Shown here piece by piece: positions 19,905 through 30,342 of a stretch of DNA of 64,000 bases. The DNA is taken from the NCBI GenBank assembly GCA_964019335.1, contig OZ025753.1, forward strand, positions 1 to 64,000, written 5' to 3'. The notes beneath the pieces are model-generated. The model saw only the letters and a list, made by a program, of their open reading frames with translations, ran no database searches and was not told the origin of the DNA. The stretch comes from Diplonema japonicum (Eukaryota; Euglenozoa; Diplonemea; Diplonemida; Diplonemidae). The translations under genes were made by a program, and so were the position numbers. Every line of letters begins with the position of its first letter. Position 1 is the first letter of the stretch.

Positions 19905-20460
19905 ACCCCCACCCCCCCTAAGGGTGGTCCTCGAGTGGGATTTGCCCTTAAACATCGCCTATTTTTTTTTTCCTCTGCAAAAAAAAAAGAAAAGTTTCTT
20001 TTTCTTTTTAAAACATGTTGAAAGACACCTTTTTATATTTACTTATAAAATACATGATCTCCCCCCCCGCCCTAAAGAGGACAGGGGACGTTTCATTGAA
20101 ATAGCGATTTTTACGTTAAAAATAGTTATTTTCTTTTTGCCAACAACACTATTTGCTGGCAAAAAAAAAAATAGCTATTTCTTCAATCTTTCTCAAAAAG
20201 CACCCAATGGGGAAAAGGTGGGGTAAAACTTAAGAGAAAAAGGAAGGAGAAAAGAAAAAAAAGAAAGAAAAAAAAAAAGAAGAAATCTTTTTTTTTTTTT
20301 TAAATTTTCTTTTTAATTTTCTTTTTTTTAGAATTTTTTTTTACCCTTTTCATTTTTCTTCACTCATGATTCTGGTGAAGTACAATGGCCCAAAAGCAGA
20401 GCAAGGGGTAAAAAATATTTTTTAAAAAAAAGGAAAAAAAAAAAAAAAAAAAAAGAAAAA
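19905..20460. other. AT-rich spacer
   Basis: Contains TGGGATTTGCCCTTAAACAT at 19937-19956, a motif also seen at 43340-43365 and 52420-52445, and GCCAACAACAC...TAGCTATTT pieces resembling the LINE1 5' tip. Otherwise A/T runs. No gene. Confidence 0.65.
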
Positions 20461-20474
20461 GAGGAAAATAAAAA

Positions 20475-20600
20475 ACTCACTTACCTCCAAATGAGCCATA
20501 ATTTTAAACCCTCATTTACTGGTCTCTTTTCTCCCGGGGGCCCTCCTGCAGAAAGATTCGGAGAAATCGATAAATTACGAACTCAAATTGGATGGTGAAC
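20475..20600 (-). repeat. Fragment of a LINE1-type 5' leader palindrome, minus orientation
   Basis: On the minus strand it reads ...GAGGGCCCCCGGGAG... followed by ATTATGGCTCATTTGGAGGT and AAGTGAG, the arrangement of the LINE1 leader's 3' arm. The pairing is decayed compared with 11989-12113. Confidence 0.5.
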
Positions 20601-21484
20601 ACTAGATGTTTTTTTTTTTTTTTTTTTTCTCTCTCTCTCTTTTCTGTCTCTCAGTTCCCTTCAAAATTCCGCACATAGGGCGGGAGTATAATAAACAATC
20701 TTTTAATCTTTTTGTGTAGTTATTGAAAATACTGACCTCTTCCCCCCCCCATCATTTTTTTCTAAATGTCTCTTTTTTTTTTTTTTTTTTTTCTTTTTTT
20801 TTTCTCCCAAATGAAGCGTAAAACTGGAGCTTTTTTTTCAACTAACAGACAAGTCTTTTTTTTAACTTTTTTTTTTGTCAAAAAAAAAAAAGGGAAAAGG
20901 GGCTTTGGCAACTCACCGCACTCAGGTAATTCTGTAAATTCTGTCCAGTTTTTTTGAGCTTCAAGCAACCACACCATAAAGAACCCCTTGGAATATGGGT
21001 TTTTTTTTTTTTTTTTTTTTAAGAAGTGATTTATTACTATTTGCAACTAGTGCCGGGAAAAGTAACTTTTTTTAAAGTCTTTTTTGTGTGAACTTGTCGT
21101 ACGAACAACATTTTCTTCCCTCCTCCCTTTTTCCCCCCCCCCCCTTTCCATCGTAGCATCAAAGGCTTCTTCTTTAGGGGAAAAGAAAATACAAAAAAAA
21201 ATATATATATATATCTCATGCTTTGGTTGAACCCACACATCATGGACAAGCTAGAGAAAAGAAAAAAAAAGAAAATAAAAAAAGGAATAGAACTTTCCTA
21301 CCCCCCCCCCCCCATTACCATGTGATAATCCCCCCCGCACCATTTCCTTTGTTTTAGGTAAGTTAGAGGAGTGCAATCCTCACCTCTCCTTCTAACATTT
21401 TCTTTTTTTTTTCTCCTCTTTTTTTTCTTTTTTTCTTTTTTTTTCCTCCCCCCCCTCCCTTTTTTCAAAAAAGGCTTTTTATAT
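20601..21484. other. Homopolymer-rich spacer
   Basis: T, A and C runs alternate. Lys- and Phe-rich readings only. No gene seen. Confidence 0.75.
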
Positions 21485-21645
21485 ATGAGCACGTCCGGAC
21501 GAAAATGTCAACACTTTTTTGGGCACCTCCGAAAATTTCTTGTTTTGATATTTGAGCAAAAAAAGGGCAGCATGCAACCATAGGAAGATGACATATATGG
21601 TGTACCTGACGCCGTTCTTTCAATTGCGATGCTTGTTTTGCCATG
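21485..21645 (+). repeat. Dispersed repeat, inverted partner at 28862-28990
   Basis: GTCCGGACGAAAATGTC, GGGCAGCATGCAACCATAGG, ACATATATGGTGTACCTG and GTTCTTTCAATTGCGATGCT are all found in reverse order and orientation at 28862-28990. Part is also at 10577-10605. No protein signal. Confidence 0.65.
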
Positions 21646-22610
21646 AGGGTGGCAGGCTTTGCAACCGGCTGCCCCCGGGAAGAGAAAAATAGAGGTCAAA
21701 AAAACGGCGGAAAATGTTTAAAATGCAATTTTATTGCTTAAAATGCAGCATCTAGGGTGCATAAAATTGGTGTTCAAGCGCACTTGTGACCCCTGGGTAC
21801 AACCCAGGGTCGGGTTACTGTTAAAAGTACTTAGCGAAAAATATATGGCGCCGCATAGCCCCCGAAAATCCGGTTTTTTACACCCTATTTTTTGGCTTTT
21901 TCAAGGGGTTCCTAAGGGATTTTGGTCTTTTTCAGAAAAACCAATTCTTAACACTTGCCTGCTCATGCAGAGCTTCGACATTGGTATCTTTGGGGTCAAA
22001 CTTTCATTCTCTACATCTGCTGAGGTTTTTCCTTTTCTTTTGCACTCATAATACTTTGAAAGTGAAATTTCTGCTTTTTTAAGGGGTTTTAAAGGGATTT
22101 TTAGCCTTAAATAGGCCAAAATGGCACTTCAAGGGTAACTTCTCCCATCCCCATTTTAATTGTGATTTAGAGTCCAGCCCACCCAAAATGACCCCAAAGG
22201 TTTCACAGATTTTCAATCTGCGTCCATTCCTCCTGTCGCTTTTCACGGAAAAACGAAAATAAAAAATGGAGTCTGGGTTATTTGTAACTTCCAAATTGAA
22301 TCGTTTGCCAAAAACCATTCTAAAAAAACATGTTTTTGCACGTGCGTTTTAAAAATAAAACAAACGGCGAGCATTTTGACCTATATGGTGTTCAAGCTTA
22401 GACTGCATTTCTGCACACAAAGTGGTGTCGGACTACTTTTCTACTTAGAAATTTAACAGGGGTTTTCTGCCGCGTAGGAGGGTCATTTGTTGACATTTTT
22501 TTTCCGGACGAGCTTATATATTTTTTTTGTTTCTTTTTTTCGTGTTTTTTTTTTTGTTCAATTTTCCAGGGGGAGGGGGGGGGGGGGGGGGGGGAAGTAA
22601 AGTTTTAAGG

Positions 22611-22641
<31 letters not shown>

Positions 22642-22646
22642 AAACC
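21646..22646. other. Non-coding spacer upstream of the LVIVD-like gene
   Basis: About 1 kb without a supported gene. Direct repeats of the type AAGGGGTTTTAAAGGGATTTT occur near 21900 and 22080. Positions 22450-22500 (TTTAACAGGGGTTTTCTG, GTAGGAGGGTC) resemble part of the pogo-like elements near 43270 and 52340. A poly(G) run (about 22566-22594) and A runs immediately precede the start codon. Confidence 0.65.
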
Positions 22647-24620
22647 ATGACTCTCCCCGTTCTCATCTACACTTCTCTTCTACTTGCACGAATAGAATAC
22701 CTCAGTTCCACCGAAACTCTCGCCTATGTCTGGGACCTGACTACAACTAAAGAGAATCTGCTGCTGGCCGCTTCAGGAAGCTCAGGATTGGTAATCTTCG
22801 ACGAGGCCCTAAAGGTACTGGGACGGTACAAGACCCCCGACGCGAGGAGCGTAGCTGTCCGAGGCAACACCGCGTACTTAGCGGATTTCACCGGTACGCT
22901 GTTTGTCGTAGATGTGACCGACCCAACCAAGCCTTTCTACCTCGCATCATTCACTGCTCCCTCACATTGCACAGGAGTCACCATTCACAAAGAAGTAGCC
23001 TACCTTTCCACCCCTGGAAAGGGTGTCATTTCCCTCAACATTTCGAACCCATGGTCGCCACCCACAACAATCGGTATTCATCCGACCCCTGGTCTTGCTG
23101 CAAACACGGCGGTTTCAGATGAAGATGTTATATACCACGCTGGCTTGGAGGGTTTCGTCAACACCAAAACCGGTGGCACGACTCTTCAAAGAAATCTGCG
23201 GGGGATCGAAGTTCTTTCAGATAAAACAATAGCAGCAGCGGTCGGTCCCACTGGTGTTGTGATATTCTCAAAATCCGGTGAATCTGTTCAAAACAGATTC
23301 GAGACCATCACAGGGACATCCATAACACGCTTCCCAGAAGCAGCCTCTGACAAGATAGCGGTGGCCGACGAGACCTTCGGGTTCCACATTATAGAAAAAA
23401 CACTCTTGAAAAGCTATGCTGTCGAGTGCAAAGGGGTGCTTAAGGTAGCATTTCACAAAAAAACCAACACGGTATATCTGGCCATGGGGCCTCTCGGTGT
23501 TCGGTCTGTCAATTTGCGATCAAAGGAAGTGTTGCTTCCATCGGCAATCCACGTCACCGGCGTCACACGTGGAGTGGCTGTTTCCAACAACACGGCTTAT
23601 TTAACAACGTCTTCAGGACTGCATGTCATCGATGTATCGGTACCGTCGCAGCCTAGAGTTAAAACAATTTTAAGAAAAATCGGGGTGTGGAGGGCCGTAG
23701 CGGTACACAATGAAACATCTTTGTATATCGCAGGGTCGACGGGTCTAGCTGTTTTCGACACGAATAACAACGAGATCTCACGTGAGTTTCCGATGCCGCA
23801 CGTTCTCAACTCTATTGAGTCGAAAGGTCGGACGCTGTTCGCAACTGATGGAACCACGGGCCTCCTGGTCTTCGACGTGCCCCCTGACACTAATATACCC
23901 GTTTTAACAAGTACATACCCCACGCCAGGGTTCTCGTTTGGGTCAGTTGTCGAGGGAGGGTTTGTGTACGTGGCTGATTCATTCTCCGTTGCCATCGTCG
24001 ACCTCGCGAAGGAGAAAATAGTCGGCTCCTGCAACTCGAGGTACGGCCGGGCCCACTCCGTGGCAATTCTCGGAACGGTGTGCTTCGTTGCCGGCGGGTA
24101 TTTTCTGGAGGTTTTTGACGTTGTCGACCCGTCGCTACCGGTTTTCATCGGAAACCTTGGGTTAAACACGTACATTCTCGATATTGCTCTTAGTGATGGT
24201 GTGATTTATTTATCAGATTCGCTGGGGGCTATTAGTGCGATAGATATCATCGATCCCGCCAAACCGTTTCTCGTGCAGAGTGTTACGTGTGGCGGTTCTG
24301 CGATAACTGGGCTGTCCGTCAGCGGGGGGATTGGGTATGCTGCCGGATCGGGGTTGGAAATTGTTAAGTTACGGGATGTTATAGTTCACCCGTCCCCTGT
24401 CCCTTCTTCTCTTGCTCCTGTCAATGAGGAGGAATCAGGTCGTTCTTCGGACAGGCTGCTGGCTGTCTTTGTTATCCTTGGGATTTGTGTCGTGATGTTC
24501 GTAGTGCTCGGGCAGCTGGCTCGCAGATCGCCTCACAGAGCGGTTGAGGTTGATGCACCTTTCGTTGAAATGTCCAACGATGAGCGGAGCATGGACCAGG
24601 TACCCGCACCGATGGATTGA
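22647..24620 (+). CDS. LVIVD-repeat single-pass membrane protein, 657 aa
   Basis: I chose the ATG at 22647 because upstream codons encode only Lys/Gly/Phe runs. An N-terminal hydrophobic stretch (LPVLIYTSLLLARI) may be a signal peptide. The body is a chain of roughly 40-residue repeats with the LVIVD-type core: LVIFDEAL, LFVVDVTDPTKP, VISLNISNPWSP, LHVIDVSVPSQP, LLVFDVPPDTN, LEVFDVVDPSLP, ISAIDIIDPAKP. Such repeats are thought to form a beta-propeller. A TM helix lies near the C-terminus (LLAVFVILGICVVMFVVLG), with a short acidic cytoplasmic tail. It is a distant paralogue of the A1-A7 family, has no Pro/Thr stalk, and is intact. Probable surface adhesion or recognition role; function unknown. 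Confidence 0.85.
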   Translation: MTLPVLIYTSLLLARIEYLSSTETLAYVWDLTTTKENLLLAASGSSGLVIFDEALKVLGRYKTPDARSVAVRGNTAYLADFTGTLFVVDVTDPTKPFYLASFTAPSHCTGVTIHKEVAYLSTPGKGVISLNISNPWSPPTTIGIHPTPGLAANTAVSDEDVIYHAGLEGFVNTKTGGTTLQRNLRGIEVLSDKTIAAAVGPTGVVIFSKSGESVQNRFETITGTSITRFPEAASDKIAVADETFGFHIIEKTLLKSYAVECKGVLKVAFHKKTNTVYLAMGPLGVRSVNLRSKEVLLPSAIHVTGVTRGVAVSNNTAYLTTSSGLHVIDVSVPSQPRVKTILRKIGVWRAVAVHNETSLYIAGSTGLAVFDTNNNEISREFPMPHVLNSIESKGRTLFATDGTTGLLVFDVPPDTNIPVLTSTYPTPGFSFGSVVEGGFVYVADSFSVAIVDLAKEKIVGSCNSRYGRAHSVAILGTVCFVAGGYFLEVFDVVDPSLPVFIGNLGLNTYILDIALSDGVIYLSDSLGAISAIDIIDPAKPFLVQSVTCGGSAITGLSVSGGIGYAAGSGLEIVKLRDVIVHPSPVPSSLAPVNEEESGRSSDRLLAVFVILGICVVMFVVLGQLARRSPHRAVEVDAPFVEMSNDERSMDQVPAPMD

Positions 24621-25244
24621 AAAAAAACTTGATCGCTTAATCTTGTTTGCTCATATTCTTCCGCGATCCTGTCACATACTGCAGGTTCCCTTCAAAGACA
24701 TCTTTTTTTTTTGCTCTCTTCCGAAAAAATATTTCTTTTTTTTTTCCTTCTCTTTTTTTCTTGCGTGAACAAAATTTGTGTTGGTGCTATCCAAACCTTT
24801 GTTTGTGCACAGCCGGGTACTCTTTTTAGCAATAACAATTCATTATCAATATAAATATATTGTTTTTTTTGTTCAAACAAAAAGAAAAAAGCTTATCCTA
24901 TAACATGGCTGTGCACTAAACAGTTTTCAATCAACTCCTCCCCCCCCCCCCCCCCCCTCTTCCCCCACGTATATTTTTCATCAGTAGAAAACGCCTGTGG
25001 GCGGGTTGTGAATGTAATTCGCTTCGTTCGTCGTAAAAAAAGAAAAAAAAACCATTTTATGAAGCTGCTCGTACGGCCAAGCGCGCTTATAAAGCAGCTG
25101 AAATAATTCTTCTTTGAGGTCTACTTCATCCACCCAAGGGTCAACGTTACGAAAGGTCTCAGAGCCAGAAGACTTGCTTCTTTAACTATACCTTTTTCAC
25201 GTTAGAAGGGATTATATATATTTCCTTCCATCTATCTAAAAAAT
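24621..25244. other. Spacer with short repeats
   Basis: 24780-24860 is the minus-strand partner of 11670-11756. 24665-24700 (CTGTCACATACTGCAGGT) recurs at 54640-54657. 24970-25030 (CATCAGTAGAAAACGCCTG) resembles 45131-45149. 25060-25115 (GCTCGTACG...ATTCTTCTT) resembles 38282-38335. No gene. Confidence 0.6.
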
Positions 25245-25245
25245 A

Positions 25246-25510
25246 AAGAATGCTGTAAAAACGAAAAATCACAGGAAGGTAAGATGTGCCCGGACGAGTG
25301 TTTCTTCCGGTAATTTTTCCTACCAGTTTCAGGTTAGGCTACATTCTTGTGACGGTGAAGGTAGCCCTGGGCCCCCTAAATAGGTAAGTGCCAAGAAAAA
25401 ATGCTCCCCTGGGAGGAAAAAAAAAAAAAAAAGATTACTGGAAGTCCGGAATATTCTTTCCCTGACGTCTTTTCCTTCCGGTAATCTTTTTTCGTTTTAC
25501 AGTAGTTTCT
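25246..25510. mobile_element. MITE-like element with pogo-type terminal inverted repeats
   Basis: Left end CTGTAAAAACGAAAAATCAC then AGGAAGG; right end CCTTCCGGTAATC then TTTTTTCGTTTTACAG, followed by TA. These are complementary with few mismatches. About 260 bp with no coding capacity. The terminus CTGTAAAACGAAAAA is shared with the pogo-like elements at 42433 and 51495, which probably supply transposase in trans. Confidence 0.65.
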
Positions 25511-26064
25511 ATTTCCCCCCCCCCCCTTTTTTTTCCCTCTCTCGTATCTTGTTTTAATTTTGAAATGTTTGATTCTAGAAGAAAAAAAAAAAGAAAAAAT
25601 AGGGCCGCGACACATAGACACATGGGCTGTCCCGCTAAAAGACGTGCTTCATGAGGACAGGCGGAAAAGGCGAAGTGGACGGCACGCAAAGAATCCCATG
25701 TTCCTGGGTGTGAGGTTCTGAAGAAGTGAACCTTAAGTCACGGAAAAAAAAGATTTTTCAGCGAAAACTTTGGACATCTTTTTTTTCTCCCCTACCTAGC
25801 ACGACCCCAAGCAATGTTTCTCGCCCAGATGCCGTCCATCTCATCGCGACAAAAAACCACCGCAGGCACCAGACAGCAACCGCAGAACGGTGACCAATTA
25901 GTGTGCATTTCTCCCTGAACAGTGAGCACCCACCCGCACAACGAAATTTATCAAATTCTTTTTGATTTTCCCCCTGTGTGAGTACTAAAAGCCCCCCCTG
26001 GAAGAAACGGTCACTTAACGGATCCGAAGGCGTTAAAAAAAAAAATAAAGGATACCACATAACC

Positions 26065-27281
26065 ATGAATGGACCATCGGGAGTGATGCTTCAGGCAAGG
26101 CTCCCCACCTCTGAGACCATCAGCATAGAGGCAGTGGCTTCGGAGGAGATGAAAAAGGTGAAGGAGAGGATTGCATCGATGGGAGGGTTGGATGTGGACA
26201 TCTTCACCCTCACCTTCGATAGGGAGGTGGTGGCGGCGGCTGCTGACGACGGCGGTGGACAGCTTGTCGGAGATCTTCCTTTTGAGGATGGAAGCATGCT
26301 TGAAGTGGTGGTGTGCAAGAGGCAGGCGGCTCTGTTGAAACTCTCTGAGATGGGGTTCGAAGTGAATGGAAAAGAATTAACCTTCCGTCGCGTGCTAGGA
26401 CAGCTTTCAGGTTGGGGCAGGGGCGAAGTAGAGAACGAGAAGATCTGCGAGGTTGTGAACCTTCTCCTGGATGCTGGGGTGAGTGGTGGGGAGGAGATGC
26501 CCTTTCACATGGCTGTCAGGCACAATATTCCTTCTTGTGTGGAGGTTCTCTTGAATCGCACTTCTGTAGATGTGAATTCAAAAGTATATGATTGCGGGAA
26601 TCTACGCACAGCACTTGGCAGGGCCACTTCGGGGGAGGTGGCGGCTGTTCTCTTGAGGCACAACGCAGATGCCAACGAAAAAGACAGTTACGGTGTTCCT
26701 GTCATTCACGGTGCAGCATGTAGGGAGCAGCATCCTGGGAGCAAGCTTTCTGTACTTCTGAAACACAACGCAGATGTGAATGCAAGAGACAGGGAAGGAA
26801 GGACGGCTCTTCATGGTTTCCATCTTCACCCCTCTGCTGTACACCTTCTTCTTGAACACAATGCAGACATCGAGGCAAAAAGCAACGAGGGAAGAACACC
26901 CCTTTGCATGGCTCGTTAGAGGTGGCGGAAGCTCTTCTTGAGCACAATGCTGATGTGAAGGCAAGGGACATGGAAGGGAACACGTGTCTGCACCACGCTG
27001 TTCAAAGAGGTTGGTTCGATGTAGTTCCTGTTCTGCTGAGACACAATGCAGATGTGACGGCAAGGAACGATGAAGGGAAGACGGCTCTCGATCTTGTTTT
27101 CACTGATATTGAATATCTCGATTATGTTCCCACTAAAAAAAGGGACTTGGGTGCGATGCGATACCTGTTGCAGGACCCGAGTCTCGCTCATGATCTGGAG
27201 CTGTTCGAAAGTGGGATGGAGCTGAGCGACAGCAGCAGGCTTCCTGTTGTTCAACGGATTTCAAATTCCTTTAGTGACTAG
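26065..27281 (+). CDS. Ubiquitin-like plus ankyrin-repeat protein, interrupted by a 2-nt insertion
   Basis: The ATG at 26065 opens a frame with an N-terminal ubiquitin-like region (residues about 5-90: LQARLPTSETISIEAV, MKKVKERIASMGGLDVD, LPFEDGSMLEVVV). Ankyrin repeats follow (AVLLRHNADANEKD, VLLKHNADVNARDREGRTAL, LLLEHNADIEAKSNEGRTPL). That frame stops at 26919. The repeats continue in another frame (HGSLEVAEALLEHNADVKA, VLLRHNADVTARNDEGKTAL) to a stop at 27281. Comparison of TALHG and TPLCMA shows an extra TG near 26905; without it the whole is 404 residues. It may be a young pseudogene, a sequencing error or recoding. Ankyrin arrays bind proteins; the partner is unknown. Confidence 0.78.
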
Positions 27282-27440
27282 TGGCACTCGGAGGTCTACG
27301 CCTTTTTTATTGGTTATTAGATCTCCAGCAGTGTACCCGAAAGACGATCCTGTTTCTCGCAGACGCAGCAGTGTGAAAGAAAATAGAAAGCCCCCTAACG
27401 AACTTTTCCCCACCCCGATAACGTGATCAAAAAAAAAAAA
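27282..27440. other. Short spacer after the ankyrin gene
   Basis: 27340-27395 (CGCAGACGCAGCAGTGTGAA, AAAGCCCCCTAACGAAC) resembles 44393-44452 and 54356-54414 (GACGCAGCAGTGTGAATAAA, AAGCCCCCTGAACAAAC), so it is part of a dispersed repeat. No gene. Confidence 0.5.
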
Positions 27441-27452
27441 AGAAAAAAAAAA

Positions 27453-27570
27453 AGGATACTGAGGTCCGGTACCCGCAGTAGCCCAAAAAAAAAAAAAAAA
27501 AAAAAAAAAGGTGTAAAGGGGCCCCACGAATAATCCCTTTTTTGGGGTGTTTGGGCTCCAAAAAAAAGAA
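27453..27570. repeat. Composite of hairpin repeat and tail repeat between A runs
   Basis: GGATACTGAGGTCCGG-TACCCGCAGTAGCC (about 27455-27484) is a small hairpin whose ends GGATACTG and CAGTAGCC pair. It also occurs at 33170-33198 and 33873-33901. After an A run comes the tail repeat ending TGTTTGGGCTCC plus A (27508-27566). Confidence 0.6.
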
Positions 27571-27572
27571 TT

Positions 27573-28190
27573 GCTGTAAACAAAAAATCACCGGAAGATT
27601 AAATGTCGGGACCGCCGAAACATCCGGTGATTTTTTTCTTCCGGACATTTTCCGCTTCTTTTTGGGCACTTTTCTAACTGCCTGATCCCATGTTCTTTGA
27701 TGGTCCTTCCGACGGACTCTGCGAACCTCCTCGCTGCTTGGGTGTCTTTGGGGCTGCTAGACTTCCCTATTGTTGGGCGGCGGCTTGTGATGCCATGCTT
27801 GGAGCACAGCTGGTTGGCCCTCTGAGATCAACAGTCCGACGCTGCTACCGGCACCCTTCCGTTCTGCACCTGGATCCAAACGAAGAGCTTTGTTGTTTCT
27901 TCCTTGTTCAGAAGAGACTTGCGACCCGCAGTAACGGGTGCGGCAGAGGAGCTACCAAAGCGGTGTTTCCAGTGGACATTGGCTCCATGACGCAAACCCG
28001 CAAAGCATAAGAACAACTCTAAAGCAAGCACAAGAAGTTCGGTTCAACAAGCTTGTGGTAGAAGCGAACAACCAGGATCTGAAGTATCTTTTAGTTCTCG
28101 GAAAAGTCCGTAATTCAATTCTCTGACTTTCGTTTGATTTTCTCTTGCTACAGAAACTAGTTTCATCCGTTTCCGGGTCCAGCCCTTTAA
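27573..28190 (-). mobile_element. Degenerate pogo-like transposon remnant
   Basis: The left end GCTGTAAACAAAAAATCACC, with the inverted segment TCCGGTGATTTTTTT at about 27624, matches the end of the element at 59166-59925. Positions about 28005-28190 (AAGCATAAGAACAA, AAAGCAAGCACAAG, CTTTTAGTTCTCGGAAAAGT, TTTTCTCTTGCTACAGAAAC) match 59640-59815. No readable transposase remains. Strand is given by comparison with that element. Confidence 0.55.
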
Positions 28191-28379
28191 AAAAAAATAT
28201 TTGGGTTGTACTTATTTGGGCTGGGGGGCCTGCCACATGGAAAGCAGAGAGCGGGGCTTAGAGCACTTCGTGAATTTTAACATGCCAAATTGTGCCAAGA
28301 TTTCTTTTCAAGCCCATTTTCTTTCCTAAGGGGAATTTTAACAGTTTTTCTCCCAGGCTGTGGAGAACCTACAAACGTC
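28191..28379. other. Spacer
   Basis: No gene or repeat recognised in this short stretch. Confidence 0.5.
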
Positions 28380-28700
28380 GCAAGACAAACCGCCTGGTTT
28401 TGGCGTCAGGTGGTTGCTGGGAAGTTGTGGAAGGTCTCAGAGGTCAGCTTGGGCTTGAGAGGCTGCTCGGGAGGAGTCTCGTCAGGTGTAGAGTCTGCAA
28501 GCACAAAAACCGCGGAGGAGTTCGGGGATCACATGCGGTTTGTCCGGTTCGCCCTCGACTTCGACTACACGTGGATCATGGCCAAGCTTGGAAGGCGAAG
28601 GGAGCAGCAGTACACACGACATGGAGATAGGAGAGCCTTAAAAGATCACTACTCCATGGATACTGACTGGCTGTTCTGCAGTGGCACAATGTGAGGCAGC
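28380..28700 (-). repeat. Dispersed retroelement coding fragment, second copy
   Basis: On the minus strand about 28380-28500 reads ...CTACACCTGACGAGACTCC...CCCAGCAACCACCT...ACGCCAAAAC, matching 190-300. The frame shows STPDETPPEQ. The 200 nt beyond (28500-28700) have balanced composition but no recognised domain. Confidence 0.5.
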
Positions 28701-28861
28701 GCCATCCCCCGAAGACCAGCGAGCTACGAGGGCAAAAACCTCATTTTCTTCTAGAAGATGAGAAATATATTATTGTGCGACATGATCAGACTGGAACGGC
28801 GGACGTGGGAGGCCCTTCTTCGGAAGGTGCCAGTCGCTTGATCAGTGCCGTCGAATGCGCT

Positions 28862-28990
28862 ATATTTGGCAAAACAAGCATCGCAATTGAAAGAACGGCA
28901 ACAGGTACACCATATATGTCAGCTTCCTATGGTTGCATGCTGCCCTTTTTTTTTGCTCAAGAAAGGTTTTGAGATTTTAGTCCGGACGAA
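28862..28990 (-). repeat. Dispersed repeat, inverted partner of 21485-21645
   Basis: Contains AAACAAGCATCGCAATTGAA, GGTACACCATATATGT, GGTTGCATGCTGCCC and AGTCCGGACGAAC, the reverse complement of the elements listed at 21485-21645. Confidence 0.65.
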
Positions 28991-29109
28991 CAATCGATTG
29001 AAAGTAAAAACCAAAGGACTGAGCCTCCTCGTAAGGCCAAGGCCACAAGGGGGAAAGGGGAGATATGTTAAAGACAAGGACAGGGCTCGGAAAAGAAAGA
29101 TACGAATAA

Positions 29110-30342
29110 ATGAACGGTCTTCGGGACATGTTGCTGCTGGCAGCCCTCCTCGCAAGCAGTGCTGCGGCACCACTCAGTCGCATTGGAGGCATCGATGCCC
29201 TCGGTGATGTCAACGACGTGCAAACGATAGGGAACATCGCTTACGTTGCAGGCGGGGCCACGGGTCTCATGATATTCGATGTCAGTAATGCGTCGTCGCC
29301 GAAGCTGCTGAGCAGCAGTGCTGATTGCATTGGGTGCAACACGACAGCTCAGTACGTGACTGTGGTGGGCACAACGGCTTACGTGGTTCCTGTTGACTAT
29401 TACAATCCTGGTCCCGGCCACACAGTGTTCGCGATTGTTGATGCGAGCACACCTTCGTCACCGAGGCAGCTGGGGACTTACGAAAAGGAAACTGTTTACT
29501 ATCTCAACTATCCTCGCGTTTTCATTTCAGGGAAGTATGCGTACTCACCGACACAGAATGATGGAATCCATGTGGTGGATGTGAGCACACCGTCGTCGCC
29601 CAGCTTGGTGACAAAGCTTGACTTCAAGTTCAAGTGGGGCCTTGCTTACTGCGTTGTTGGGACGACTCTCTTCACGTATTCTGAACTGCAGGCGTCCTGC
29701 AGCTCTACGACGTGACAACCCCGAACCTTCCTCAGACCTTGGGCGAGGTGAACTTAATGCTCAATAGTCCCCCTCTGCTCAGTGCTTTTGCGTCTCATCT
29801 CTATGTGGCTTCTATTGTGTGTTCGCCATCATCGACTTCTCTTCACGTTCGGCCCCAAAGCAGATGGGTACCTTGACCCTCACATCTTCATTTTCATCTC
29901 TCTCCGTGTCGGGGAACACAGCTTATGGTGGGACTTACAACGATAGCGGGTCTAGTCTTGTTGTTGTTGACATCAGCGACCCGTCCACACCGGTACCAGT
30001 GGGAAGCAGCACTTGCAGCACTTTTGTACCAGCCATCTCTGTGTCTGGGACGAAGGTCTTTGCTGGGGTTCTGTTCGGTCTGGAGGTCTTCGATGTGATG
30101 CGATCCCTCTTCACCTCAACCTGTGGGTGGCTACAGCACGAGGGATGGTGGGTGTTGAGCTATTTGGTTCGATGGCTGTTGTCACTACCACACCACAAGA
30201 TCAAAGCAACTTGGCCATGCAAACCTACGATGTTCGTGATGCGTCTTCCCCGCAAGAGCTGGGCAGTCTTCTGGTCAATGACTATCATGTCTTCACCAAC
30301 TTCCTTGCTCTGTCAGGAACGACAGTGTACTTGCCATTCGTG
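29110..30342 (+). pseudogene. LVIVD family copy A1, broken by frameshifts and a LINE3 junction
   Basis: Starts at the family ATG (MNGLRDMLLLAALLASSAAA, a signal peptide) after the shared leader ATACGAATAA. The first frame runs to 29715, where sequence loss around GAACTGCAGGCGTCCTGC shifts it. Later repeats appear in two other frames (ISDPSTPVPVGSS, TMQTYDVRDASSPQELG-type text). At 30342 the gene text (GTGTACTTGCCATTCGTG) stops and LINE3 begins; the 3' half, stalk and TM are not found beyond LINE3. Dead copy. Confidence 0.85.

Noticed and set aside
27690-28010. A 106-codon reading (MFFDGPSDGLCEPPRC...)
   Set aside because: No domain; it lies inside a degenerate pogo-like element, on the strand opposite to its transposase.
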